64,000 nt of DNA from Paenibacillus sp. FSL H8-0537 (GTDB lineage Bacteria; Bacillota; Bacilli; Paenibacillales; Paenibacillaceae). This document shows, piece after piece, positions 42,617 to 51,248 of this stretch. Location: positions 4,640,001 through 4,704,000 of the forward strand of contig NZ_CP150290.1 in assembly GCF_038051995.1 (NCBI RefSeq). Reading direction: 5' to 3'. The notes beneath the pieces were generated by a model, which saw only the letters and a program-made list of their open reading frames with translations, did no database searches and was not told where the DNA came from. A program made the position numbers and the translations under genes. Each line of letters starts with the position of its first letter. Within the stretch, counting starts at the first letter, position 1.

Positions 42617-42673
42617 AAAAAAGGTACTGCTCTTGGCCAGCATGTCAACATGCCAGCCGGCGGCAGTACCTTT
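42617..42673. terminator. Terminator of uxuA, usable in both directions
   Basis: AAAGGTACTGC pairs with GCAGTACCTTT, with a second inner hairpin. Six A on the left become a T-tract on the minus strand. Confidence 0.82.
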
Positions 42674-42687
42674 ATTTTACCCGCAGC

Positions 42688-43710
42688 TTATTCTACGGCT
42701 ATTTTTTGTGCTGCTGCCGTATTTGTGCTGGTTTGCGAGCTTTCCGCTTGCCGTCGGGACGCTGCCTCCATCAACCCTTTAATGTACCCTACCCCGAACA
42801 ATCGTCCCAGCAGCTCATAGCCGGGGTTATCATTCGTTTCGCCTTCCATCGTCGGCACATGATCAGGCCTTGCCGGTCCAGCAAAGCCAACATCATAGTA
42901 GGTGTACATCGCCTCCAGCATGTCGGTAATGCCATCATCGTGGAACGTTTCCTCAAACTTTTCCGCTGTGCCGCGCACATCTCTAAAATGAACAAAAAAC
43001 ATTTTGTCCTGTCCGCCAAAATGGCGAATGACGCTTGGGATATGCTCCCCCGCCGTCGCCAGCGTACCTTGGCATAGCGTAATGCCATTATAAGCGCTTG
43101 GCACAAGATCAATGGCTCGCTGCAAGGCATCGGCACTGCGCAAAATACGCGACACTCCGCGAATAGGGGTAATCGGTGGATCATCGGGATGCAGCGCCAG
43201 CTTGACCTTCGCTTCCTCCGCCACAGGCACAATCTGCTCCATAAAATAATGCAGATTTTCCCACAGCTGCTGTTCGGAAACGATGCCCGCTTCGGTAAGC
43301 GGAGAATTCCGCATCAAGCTGTGATCGTAGCTTGAGACGAGCGCCCCGCCCCGCGTACGAGTCGTCGTTGAGGTGCGGAACCAATTGAACTGCGCCATAA
43401 AATTGTAGCATAGCACAGGGATACCCGCCCTCCCCATATTAACTATAAATTGCTGAAATGTTTCAATTTCCGCATCGCGCCCTGCTGTGCCAAGCTTAAT
43501 TTCATTGCTTGGCGGCATCGATTCAATGACGGCCAGGTTGATGCCGCTGTCGGCAAACCGCTGCTTCATGCGGATCAGCGGCATTAGATCCCAAGGCTTT
43601 TCACTTTTTTCTTCCCATGCCAGACCGCTCACCGCATAATTGACATCCATTTGCTTCGCAAGCTGCCACAGGCGGTCAGGCCGCGGCGAGAAAAATTCTG
43701 CTAGCTGCAT
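42688..43710 (-). CDS. uxuA: Mannonate dehydratase
   Basis: A 340-residue enzyme that dehydrates D-mannonate to 2-keto-3-deoxygluconate in glucuronate breakdown. Family blocks seen are PWDLMPLIRMKQRFADSGI (about 40-58), GIPVLCYNFMAQFNWFRT, KLALHPDDPP (metal ligands), GITLCQGTLA and FVHFRDVRG. It is the last gene of a minus-strand operon behind an ABC importer, implying that the importer brings in a uronate-containing sugar. The C-terminal 25 residues are Ser/Thr/Ala-rich. Confidence 0.92.
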   Translation of the reverse strand: MQLAEFFSPRPDRLWQLAKQMDVNYAVSGLAWEEKSEKPWDLMPLIRMKQRFADSGINLAVIESMPPSNEIKLGTAGRDAEIETFQQFIVNMGRAGIPVLCYNFMAQFNWFRTSTTTRTRGGALVSSYDHSLMRNSPLTEAGIVSEQQLWENLHYFMEQIVPVAEEAKVKLALHPDDPPITPIRGVSRILRSADALQRAIDLVPSAYNGITLCQGTLATAGEHIPSVIRHFGGQDKMFFVHFRDVRGTAEKFEETFHDDGITDMLEAMYTYYDVGFAGPARPDHVPTMEGETNDNPGYELLGRLFGVGYIKGLMEAASRRQAESSQTSTNTAAAQKIAVE

Positions 43711-43758
43711 TAAAAATTCCTCCCAGCTCGTTTACAAGCTCTGCATCCATTACGTGAA

Positions 43759-45108
43759 TTAAGATTTTCCCGCTTTGGCGGCCAGTTCCTTGCCCAGCTT
43801 GTCGATTTTATTAAAGGCGTCTTCAATCGACTGCTGGCCGAAGGAGACGGCATCCATTTCCTTTTTGTACGTATCCACCCATTCCGAAAATCCAGCGGCA
43901 GGTGAATAAAACGGCAGCGCTTTGTCCACCGACATATCATAAATCTCCTTGCCCAGCAAATCCTTGGCTTCAAGCGTCGGCTCAAGCGCCTTGAATATTT
44001 CCGGATTAATCGGCAGTCCGCGCGTCAAGCCAAGTGCTTTGCCTGCCTCCTGATCCGTTATAAACCATTTCACAAACTTCTTCGCTTCCTCCTTGTTTTT
44101 TGAATTGGCGCTTACGCTGAGAAAAATCGTCGATTGCGCCCAGCCCCCGCCAGCTGGTCCCGTCTGCAAATTGACAACGCCCAGCTTGCCAGGCATCAGC
44201 TGCTCCAGTGCGCTTACGGAGCCAGTCGTCGCGCCTCGCGTCAGCACTACGCCTGAAGCCATAGGGTCGGCTTGCGGGTCATTTTCCAGGAAAGAAGCGG
44301 CTAGCTCGGCTGGTGGAACGATTTTATTTTTGCGGAAATCGTCATAAATGCCATAAAACGTCATGAACAGCTCCTTATCGAGCGTGAACGTTTTGCCGCC
44401 GTCCGACATAATGGGCGGTTTGCCCATCGCCGTCTGGTAATAGTTGAAGCCATCCCAGGTCGATGTATCGCCAATCGGATATTTGCCCTCCGGCAGCTTG
44501 GCACGAGCATCCCTCGCCCACTGAAAAAACGCATCATATGTCCAATCCTTATGCGGCAGCGGGATACCGAGCTGCTCCAGCTCTGTTTTGTTGTAGGCGA
44601 AGCCTTGCGCGTTCTGACTAAGCGGGATGCCATACAGCTTGCCGTCTATTTGCAAATTTTTCAGCACATTCGGGTCCACTATGCCAGTCAAATCAATGTC
44701 GGATATATCCTCCAGTTGGCCTCTGGCGACATATTCCTGAATGTAAGCCGCATCCATTTGCAGCACGTCGGTAATCGACTTGGAGGCTGCCAGTGTCGGA
44801 AGCTTCTGCCAATAAGCATCCCAGGCCATAAATTCCGGCTTGAATTTTACGTTTGAAAATTGCTGGGAATAGATGTCCAGCGCTTTTTTCGTCGCTTCAT
44901 GACGGGCATCCGAGCCCCACCACATAATGCTGAGCGTCGTCGCTGCCCCGCCTGCTTCCCCAGCCGCCGCTGTCTCCGTTGCCGAGCTTGGCTCCGCGCC
45001 CTGATTGCCTCCACCGCTCCCGCTATTGCCGCTGCATGCGGTCATTGTCAGCACCACAGCGAGCGTCAGCACCGCCCAGCCTTTGCTTTTCAGCCACCTT
45101 TTTCCCAT
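43759..45108 (-). CDS. Carbohydrate ABC transporter substrate-binding lipoprotein
   Basis: A 449-residue family 1 (MalE/UgpB-type) solute receptor. The lipobox VLTMTAC places the lipidated Cys at 25, followed by a Ser/Gly/Ala linker; the fold starts near 55 with LSIMWWGSDARHEATKKALD. It contains QNAQGFAYNKTELEQLG and the family-typical GMPINPEIF-like region. It is encoded between the permeases and uxuA, so the ligand is probably a uronic-acid sugar. Confidence 0.9.
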   Translation of the reverse strand: MGKRWLKSKGWAVLTLAVVLTMTACSGNSGSGGGNQGAEPSSATETAAAGEAGGAATTLSIMWWGSDARHEATKKALDIYSQQFSNVKFKPEFMAWDAYWQKLPTLAASKSITDVLQMDAAYIQEYVARGQLEDISDIDLTGIVDPNVLKNLQIDGKLYGIPLSQNAQGFAYNKTELEQLGIPLPHKDWTYDAFFQWARDARAKLPEGKYPIGDTSTWDGFNYYQTAMGKPPIMSDGGKTFTLDKELFMTFYGIYDDFRKNKIVPPAELAASFLENDPQADPMASGVVLTRGATTGSVSALEQLMPGKLGVVNLQTGPAGGGWAQSTIFLSVSANSKNKEEAKKFVKWFITDQEAGKALGLTRGLPINPEIFKALEPTLEAKDLLGKEIYDMSVDKALPFYSPAAGFSEWVDTYKKEMDAVSFGQQSIEDAFNKIDKLGKELAAKAGKS

Positions 45109-45168
45109 TATCCGCTCATCCCCTTCAAATGAAATATCTTTCTCTATAAGCGATTTTCACAAAAGCCG

Positions 45169-45999
45169 TTACCCTTTGAGTCCTGTTGTAGCAATACCTT
45201 CTACAAAGTGCTTCTGGGCCAGAAAAAAGATGAGAACGGAAGGCATAATTGACAGCAACGACATCGCGAGCAGCTGCCCCCACTGAATATCGAACTGGTC
45301 GATGAACATGCGCAGCGCGAGGCCGACCGTGAACTTCTCAACCGAGCTTAAATACAGCACCTGCGCAAAAAAATCGTCCCAGCTCCAAATAAAGGTGAAA
45401 ATCCCCACGGTCACCAGCGCTGGCTTAATGAGCGGAAAAATAATTCGCAGAAAAATGCCGTACACGGAAGCTCCGTCGATTTTGGCCGCCTCATCAAGAT
45501 CACGCGGGATACCGCGAATAAACTGCACCAGCAAAAAAATAAAGAAGGCGCCGCCCCCGAAAAAATGCGGCAGCACAAGTGGAACGTAGCTGTCGACCAG
45601 CCCCAGCTTATTGAACAAAATGTATTGCGGCACGACCGTTACCTGGCCAGGAAGCATCATCGTCAGCAGCAAAATCGAAAACCAGAAGCCTTTAAGCCCG
45701 AAGTACAAGCGGCCAAAGCCATAAGCTACAATCGCCGCCGTCAAGACGCCGCCTGCCACATTGCCAAGTTCCATCAGCAGCGTATTGCCGAAAAAGTGGG
45801 CAAATGTATATTCGCCGGAAAAGCGCCAGCCCTTGCTGTAATTTTCCCACATCGGAATGGAGGGCCAGATCGTCGGCAGGCTCAGCTCGGACGTTTTTTT
45901 GAGCGAAGCGCCCACCCACCAAATGACGGGATAAATCATGATGAAGGAAAACAGCGCCAGAAAGATATGATCGAAACCTTTTGCACCCAGCCTTCTCAT
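45169..45999 (-). CDS. Carbohydrate ABC transporter permease (MalG-like)
   Basis: A 276-residue permease with six hydrophobic segments and the EAA loop DLDEAAKIDGASVYGIFLRI, whose residues contact the ATPase. GGAGGGAAAGCGAA stands before the ATG at 45999, whose first bases overlap the upstream permease stop (ATGA). A longer in-frame start at 46035 would run into the upstream gene. No ATPase gene is present; an MsmX-type shared ATPase is expected. Confidence 0.92.
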   Translation of the reverse strand: MRRLGAKGFDHIFLALFSFIMIYPVIWWVGASLKKTSELSLPTIWPSIPMWENYSKGWRFSGEYTFAHFFGNTLLMELGNVAGGVLTAAIVAYGFGRLYFGLKGFWFSILLLTMMLPGQVTVVPQYILFNKLGLVDSYVPLVLPHFFGGGAFFIFLLVQFIRGIPRDLDEAAKIDGASVYGIFLRIIFPLIKPALVTVGIFTFIWSWDDFFAQVLYLSSVEKFTVGLALRMFIDQFDIQWGQLLAMSLLSIMPSVLIFFLAQKHFVEGIATTGLKG

Positions 46000-46898
46000 T
46001 TCGCTTTCCCTCCATCCGACTCGTAAAATACCCAATAGCGGGAAGCGGCAAAGTTAATAATGGTCAGCAGCGCTACGATAACGAGCAGAATCCAGGCCAG
46101 TGCAGAGGCATAGCCCATCTGGTAATGCTTGAACGCTTTTTCATAGAGGAACATGGCGTACATGTAGGTTGAGTTGATCGGCCCGCCCTTCGTAATAATG
46201 TAGGCTGACGTAAACGTTTGAAAGGAACCAATAATGCCAAGCACCAGGTTGAAAAACATAACGGGAGAGAGCATGGGGAGTGTAATGCTAATAAATTTCC
46301 GCGTTTTGCCCGCTCCGTCGACCGAGGCGGATTCGTACAGCTCCTGCGGAATTTGCTTAAGCCCGGCCAGGAAGATAACCATGGTGGAGCCGAACTGCCA
46401 CGTATTGAGCAGGATGAGCGTAGCCAGCGACGTATCGGGATTGGATATCCAGGCGACGCCTTGAATGCCAAACCAGCCAAGCACCTGATTCACATACCCG
46501 TCTAAGCTGAACATGTTGCGCCACAATGCCGCTACTGCAATACTGCCGCCGATGAGCGACGGAAAATAAATCGCGGTGCGGTAAATATTCATGCCGCGCA
46601 AGCTTTTATTCAGCGCCATTGCTACCATAAGCGAGAAAAACAGCTTGAGCGGCACAGAGAACAGCACGAACATAAACGTAACTTTTAACGACGTGGTGAA
46701 TGTGGAATCATTCGTAAAAATGTTGACATAGTTGTCCATCCCGGTCCACTCGGGCGCTTCAAGCAGCGAATACTCCGTAAAGGATAAATAAAATGACTGG
46801 GCAATCGGCCATAATGTCAGCAGTAAAAACCCTAGCAGCCATGGCGAAATAAATACGTAACCAGCCAAATGTGTAATCCGGTTATCTTTACGCTTCAC
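45996..46898 (-). CDS. Carbohydrate ABC transporter permease (MalF-like)
   Basis: A 300-residue permease with six hydrophobic segments and the EAA-type loop ELYESASVDGAGKTRKFISI. It is the first gene of the importer-uxuA operon. The GTG at 46898 lies nine bases after GGGAGGGG and is preferred over the TTG at 46928. A promoter containing a cre site lies upstream. Confidence 0.9.
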   Translation of the reverse strand: MKRKDNRITHLAGYVFISPWLLGFLLLTLWPIAQSFYLSFTEYSLLEAPEWTGMDNYVNIFTNDSTFTTSLKVTFMFVLFSVPLKLFFSLMVAMALNKSLRGMNIYRTAIYFPSLIGGSIAVAALWRNMFSLDGYVNQVLGWFGIQGVAWISNPDTSLATLILLNTWQFGSTMVIFLAGLKQIPQELYESASVDGAGKTRKFISITLPMLSPVMFFNLVLGIIGSFQTFTSAYIITKGGPINSTYMYAMFLYEKAFKHYQMGYASALAWILLVIVALLTIINFAASRYWVFYESDGGKAK

Positions 46899-46970
46899 CC
46901 CATTTCTCCCCTCCCTTTGCTTATTCAAGTCAAATGCTTGCCTGAGTCAGTTGCTTTTGTCTAGCCTTAC

Positions 46971-46998
46971 TTTATACGAAAACGCTTTCATAAATGAA
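46971..46998 (-). promoter_or_regulatory. Promoter of the importer-uxuA operon with an embedded cre site
   Basis: On the minus strand, -35 TTCATT (46993-46998) and -10 TATAAA (46971-46976) are 16 bases apart. Between them TGAAAGCGTTTTCG (46977-46990) matches the CcpA cre consensus at 13 of 14 positions, so glucose repression by CcpA is expected. Confidence 0.8.
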
Positions 46999-47156
46999 GG
47001 AGACAATTTTATGAAATGGTTGGTTTTTTTTAGAGTCCGCTGTGTAATACCTTAAAAACGTCGCATCGACAAATTTGCCGCTGCCTGCAACAATAAAACT
47101 ATAGCTTGAACAGCTCTAATTTGAACCAATTACAGTAGCGGAAGAGGTGCTGCAAG

Positions 47157-48062
47157 ATGAAGTTCGATAATCCGGAAGATATAAGACAATTGACCCCGCT
47201 TTGGGAGGGTGAGCGCTTTGAGAATGGCCGCCCTAAAGTAGATGAAGATATATTGCGCCGCATGCGAAAAATAACGCTGGAGGAAGCGTGGGGCCCGCTG
47301 TGGAATCGCGGCTATACGTTTCAATTCGAAGGAGAGTTCAAAATCATGCATCCCGAGCAGGTGATGGTCGGGCGTGCGGTTACTGCCGTCATGGTGCCCA
47401 AGCGGCCTGACCTGCATGAAACGCTGCTTGATTACGGACATGAGCACGAGGATCGCCACGGCTTTTTCAACCAATGGGTCATTGATTCTCTAGTGGAGGA
47501 TGATGTGGTCGTCGTCGATATGTTTGATAAAATTCATAGCGGCACTTACGTTGGCGGCAATTTATCTACGGCGATTGCCACTCGCACGAAGCGCGGCGGC
47601 GCCGTGATCTGGGGCGGTATCCGCGATAATCAGCAGGTGAAGGAAATCGGCGGCATTAACGTCTATTATCGGGGCAGCGATCCGACGGCGATTGCCGATG
47701 TGACGATGGTTGGAATGAATGTGCCGACGCGCATCGGCAAGGCGATCTGTATGCCAGGGGATGTCGTGCTGGGCACGCCTGCGGGAGTTATTTTTATTCC
47801 GCCGCATTTGGCGGAGCTGACCGTTGTGCAGGCGGAGAAGTCGCAGGTGCGCGACGTATTCGGCTTCATTCGCCTTAAGCAGCAGGTGTATTCAACGGCA
47901 CAAATAGATGCTGCTTGGAATACGGCGCTGTGGCAGGATTTCATCAACTGGTTCAATAACGATGACGCCGCAGCGGAATATCGGCATTTGAGCTGGGACG
48001 ATGAGCTTGAGGATGCGAAGAAGAGAGAGCATGATGGGCCGCGGAGCGATGTGCGTCTGTAG
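47157..48062 (+). CDS. RraA-family (class II aldolase/demethylmenaquinone methyltransferase-like) protein, long form
   Basis: A 301-residue protein whose central part (about 60-230) is the RraA/HMG-CHA aldolase fold: VVVDMFDKIHSGTYVGGNLSTAIATR and GGAVIWGGIRDNQQV, followed by the PGDVVLGTPAGVIFIP block that holds the family's metal and pyruvate region. About 55 N-terminal and 70 C-terminal residues are extra compared with the usual 160-residue RraA. A keto-acid aldolase or decarboxylase role in the neighbouring sugar-acid pathway is plausible but not shown. Confidence 0.8.
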   Translation: MKFDNPEDIRQLTPLWEGERFENGRPKVDEDILRRMRKITLEEAWGPLWNRGYTFQFEGEFKIMHPEQVMVGRAVTAVMVPKRPDLHETLLDYGHEHEDRHGFFNQWVIDSLVEDDVVVVDMFDKIHSGTYVGGNLSTAIATRTKRGGAVIWGGIRDNQQVKEIGGINVYYRGSDPTAIADVTMVGMNVPTRIGKAICMPGDVVLGTPAGVIFIPPHLAELTVVQAEKSQVRDVFGFIRLKQQVYSTAQIDAAWNTALWQDFINWFNNDDAAAEYRHLSWDDELEDAKKREHDGPRSDVRL

Positions 48063-48098
48063 GGGACTAGAGTAGAAGGATAACTAGACTAGAAGCAG

Positions 48099-48132
48099 CC
48101 GATGACGGTATGGAGCCGTTGTCGGTTTTTTT
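48099..48132 (+). terminator. Terminator of the RraA-like gene
   Basis: A 10-bp stem (48099-48108 with 48116-48125, two G-T pairs) followed by seven T. Confidence 0.88.
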
Positions 48133-48222
48133 ATTTTACAAAAGCGGACTATGGCTTTCTTTTAGTAAATTCCGGTTTCTTATTTTGCATGGTATAATCA
48201 TGTTGAATGGAGCTGATTTGGG

Positions 48223-49059
48223 ATGAACGAGTTGCTTGATCCTCGTAATGATTTCGTCTTTAAGCGCATTTTTGGCAGTGAAGAAAATAAAGATGTATTG
48301 CTTGCCTTTTTGAATCGCACTTTTGCAGAGTCAAACGAACCTCCGCTAACTGAAATTGTACTTTTGAACCCCTATACGGATAAGGATGCCCCATTGGACA
48401 AACAGTCTATTTTTGATATCTGGGCCAAAACATCTGAGGGTAAGCTGATTAATATTGAAATGCAGTTATTTAATAAGTACGATATAGAGAAACGTACTCT
48501 GTTTTATTGGAGCAAACGGTACTCCAGTCAATTGCAGGAAGGAAATACGTATAAAGAGCTCAAAAAATGTGTGACTATTAATATATTGAATTATTCCTTC
48601 CTGTCTAATGACCGTTATCATAACGTGTTCCATTTGCGGGAAGACCACACCGGCCTCGCCTTAACGGATGATATTGAAGTTCATTTTATGGAGCTTTCCA
48701 AGCTAAATGATCAATTACTGCCTCATGAGGGCGGCTTAATCAATTGGCTGTTATTTCTGAAAGGTGCCGATAAATCAAATTGGGAGGTGCTAAAGATGAA
48801 TGAACCGACACTAGGCAAAGCGATGGATACCTTGGAATTCTTAAGTCAGGATGGGGAGGCTCGCCGTTTGTATGAGGAGCGGCAGAAATTTTTGCACGAT
48901 GAGGCTTCCATGATTGAATGGGCTACGGAAAAGGGTATGAAACAAGGCGAACGCCAAAAAGCGATTGAAATCGCCAAAAACATGCTGGCATTGGGCATTG
49001 AAATTCCTCTCATCGCCAAAGCAAGCGGCTTGTCTGAAACGGAGGTCAAAGCGTTATAG
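48223..49059 (+). CDS. Rpn-family recombination-promoting nuclease/putative transposase
   Basis: A 278-residue PD-(D/E)XK-type protein. It begins LLDPRNDFVFKRIFGSEENKDVL, the standard N-terminus of the Rpn/PDDEXK transposase family, and the active site includes Asp in QSIFDIWAKT and Glu in INIEMQL. The C-terminus (EKGMKQGERQKAIEIAKNMLALG) is the usual charged helical tail. Such proteins cut DNA and act in RecA-independent recombination or defence; no terminal inverted repeats were seen, so mobility is not shown. Codon use looks slightly more AT-rich than its neighbours. Confidence 0.85.
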   Translation: MNELLDPRNDFVFKRIFGSEENKDVLLAFLNRTFAESNEPPLTEIVLLNPYTDKDAPLDKQSIFDIWAKTSEGKLINIEMQLFNKYDIEKRTLFYWSKRYSSQLQEGNTYKELKKCVTINILNYSFLSNDRYHNVFHLREDHTGLALTDDIEVHFMELSKLNDQLLPHEGGLINWLLFLKGADKSNWEVLKMNEPTLGKAMDTLEFLSQDGEARRLYEERQKFLHDEASMIEWATEKGMKQGERQKAIEIAKNMLALGIEIPLIAKASGLSETEVKAL

Positions 49060-49113
49060 CTGAAGCTCACTATCATTCAGTAACTGATCAGTCGGCTATA
49101 CGATCCATAGCAC

Positions 49114-49145
49114 AGAGGGAGCCCACCATTGCGTGGGCTCCCTCT
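49114..49145. terminator. Bidirectional terminator between Rpn and AraC genes
   Basis: A 13-bp perfect stem (49114-49126 with 49133-49145) and a six-base loop between convergent genes. Confidence 0.85.
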
Positions 49146-49162
49146 TCCTTTATGCATCCGAT

Positions 49163-50338
49163 CTAATGCCCCGCCGACTCGCGGTACTCGCTTGGAGACA
49201 AGCCGACCCGCTTTTTGAAAATTTGGCTAAAATAGCGCGAATCCTGATAGCCGACCTTTTCCGCCACCTCGTAGTTTTTAAAATGCGTCGACTTGAGCAT
49301 CGCTTTCGCCTTGTCGATTCGGATATCGGTCAAATGCTCGATGAACGTTTTGCCGGTATTGGTCTTGAACAGCAGGCTCAAATAGGTTGGCGTCATGTAC
49401 ACCTTCTCCGCCACGCTTTGCAGCGAAACATGCTGGCATTCCTGCTCCATATAATACATCGTTTTTTTAATGATGCTGCGATGGCTCTCGCCCTGGTAGG
49501 GCGCTACCGCTTTCCACAAGCCTGTTACAAACTCGCTGACGCAGCGAACCAATTCATGAAGCGTTTTCATTTTCAAAATGGATAAAATTTCATAAGGTTT
49601 ATTAGCTGCAGCGGTATCCGTATCAGCTAGCACTCTTCGCTCCATCCCCACGAGCAAACGCAGCGTCAGCTCATACATATGTGAAATATCAATCGTCCCG
49701 CCCCTCATCACACTGCGAAAAAACGCCTTTACCGCCTCTTCAAGCTGCCCCTCCGACGTCGCCGCCTTGCAGCCATCAAACAGCTCCTTCTCCAAATGCT
49801 CCGGATATTCCTGAAGCGGCATATACGCGCGGAGCTCGCTAAAATAAATGATTTCGCCAATGCCCTGATAAAATTGATGCTGGAGCGCCTGCCCCGCCTG
49901 TTCATAGGAATGCTTTACTTCGTGCAAATAACCACAGGGCTTCCCAACACCAATCGTAATCGGATCGGAAAACTGCTCGCCCAGCATCGCCTGCACATTA
50001 TCGAGCATCCTCTTCGACACCCAGGAAAACAGCAGCACGAGCCGATGCTCCTCATCTAAAAAAAGAACACTTCCCGCCGGAATGCGCGGCTGCAAATATT
50101 CCCTTATTTTCTCCATATAGCCGAGCCGGTCATGTTCATGATGAAAATAAGCCGCTGTTGCAAGCATGGCTACAGCCGGATACGTAAAATATGGATTTAC
50201 ATTCAGCTTCACCAGCTGCTCCTTCACATTCGCCTTTCCACTGCTGCTGATTCTGTCCAACACCAGCTCCTGCAGCAAACGATCCCTCATCCAGGTCAGC
50301 ATATAATCGTCCTTCAGCCATTTCTCCTCTTTCACCAT
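49163..50338 (-). CDS. AraC-family regulator resembling a response regulator without receiver domain
   Basis: A 391-residue protein. The first 270 residues look like the linker region of YesN-type Paenibacillus response regulators (for example ITIGVGKPCGYLHEVKHSYEQAGQALQ in parts), but no phosphoacceptor receiver domain precedes it. The C-terminal AraC DNA-binding domain (about 285-385) has VSLQSVAEKVYMTPTYLSLLFK and YEVAEKVGYQDSRYFSQIFKK. It probably controls the adjoining sugar genes. AAAGGGG lies nine bases before the ATG. Confidence 0.85.
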   Translation of the reverse strand: MVKEEKWLKDDYMLTWMRDRLLQELVLDRISSSGKANVKEQLVKLNVNPYFTYPAVAMLATAAYFHHEHDRLGYMEKIREYLQPRIPAGSVLFLDEEHRLVLLFSWVSKRMLDNVQAMLGEQFSDPITIGVGKPCGYLHEVKHSYEQAGQALQHQFYQGIGEIIYFSELRAYMPLQEYPEHLEKELFDGCKAATSEGQLEEAVKAFFRSVMRGGTIDISHMYELTLRLLVGMERRVLADTDTAAANKPYEILSILKMKTLHELVRCVSEFVTGLWKAVAPYQGESHRSIIKKTMYYMEQECQHVSLQSVAEKVYMTPTYLSLLFKTNTGKTFIEHLTDIRIDKAKAMLKSTHFKNYEVAEKVGYQDSRYFSQIFKKRVGLSPSEYRESAGH

Positions 50339-50401
50339 GCTCCATTTCCCCTTTAAATTGAAAGGTTAACAAGCAAGCTGTCCCTCGACTTTAGTCACGG
50401 C

Positions 50402-51049
50402 CTATTCCAGATGAATGATTTTGTAAGCGTGCATATGATCGATAAACGCCCGCTCAGCCGCTGCAACATCCCCTTTGCGCAGCACGTCAATAAGTACAGT
50501 ATGGTAATCTGCCAGCCCTAGAGTCGTGTAATACCGATTGGAAATCGCCATAAACCGCATAAGCTTCGTCTTCATATCCTTCCATAGCGTCAAAATAGCC
50601 CCATTATCACATTTGCGGTAGAAAAAACCATGAAAATCCATGTCCAGCTCCAATATGCTAAGTATATCGTTTTGCTTAACCGCTTGGTCCATCTGCTCAA
50701 TAATGCCAGCCAGCTCGGAGAAATCCTGCTCCGTAAGCAGCGGCATTGATTGCCTAACCGCGAAGCCTTCAATCATTTCCCGCAGCACGAACAAGTCCTT
50801 GATTTCCTTCGCCGTGATGTTGGAGACCACCGAGCCTTTGTTCGGAACGCCAATAATGAGCCCTTCTTGCTTGAGCCGTTCAAGCGCCTCTCTTACAGGA
50901 GCCTGGCTAATCTGGAATTGTCCGGCGATTTCCAGTACAATAAGGCGGGCACCCGGTTGAAGCTCGCCAGCCAAAATCTCTTTCTTCAGCTTCATATATA
51001 CATGTGTACTTATAGAATGAATGGGCACGATTGCTGGATTTTCTGACAT
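50402..51049 (-). CDS. GntR-family regulator (FadR/FCD subfamily)
   Basis: A 215-residue repressor. The winged HTH is at about 10-75 (PGARLIVLEIAGQFQISQAPVREALERL in two parts). The all-helical FCD ligand domain follows (about 80-210) with a metal-binding set in ELDMDFHGFFYRKC. FCD members usually respond to sugar acids or carboxylates, which fits the surrounding genes. The AT-rich 200-base gap upstream (ATCGATTATCG at about 51075) may hold its operator. Confidence 0.88.
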   Translation of the reverse strand: MSENPAIVPIHSISTHVYMKLKKEILAGELQPGARLIVLEIAGQFQISQAPVREALERLKQEGLIIGVPNKGSVVSNITAKEIKDLFVLREMIEGFAVRQSMPLLTEQDFSELAGIIEQMDQAVKQNDILSILELDMDFHGFFYRKCDNGAILTLWKDMKTKLMRFMAISNRYYTTLGLADYHTVLIDVLRKGDVAAAERAFIDHMHAYKIIHLE

Positions 51050-51248
51050 ATAAACACGTCCCTATTTCAAATTATCGATTATCGTTAATCTATATACTTC
51101 CCATTATATCGACTCATTTCCAGCTTCACAACCCAATTTTGGAAATAAGACCGAAACAGCCTTTGCAATAGCTTTTACTTCTAACTTCCCCTAAAGTATG
51201 AGAAGCTGGCCTAAAGGGGATATTGCAAGAAAAGGAGGAACTTCCCAC

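Noticed and set aside
48223..49059. Rpn gene as part of an intact insertion sequence
   Set aside because: No terminal inverted repeats or target-site duplications were seen next to it.
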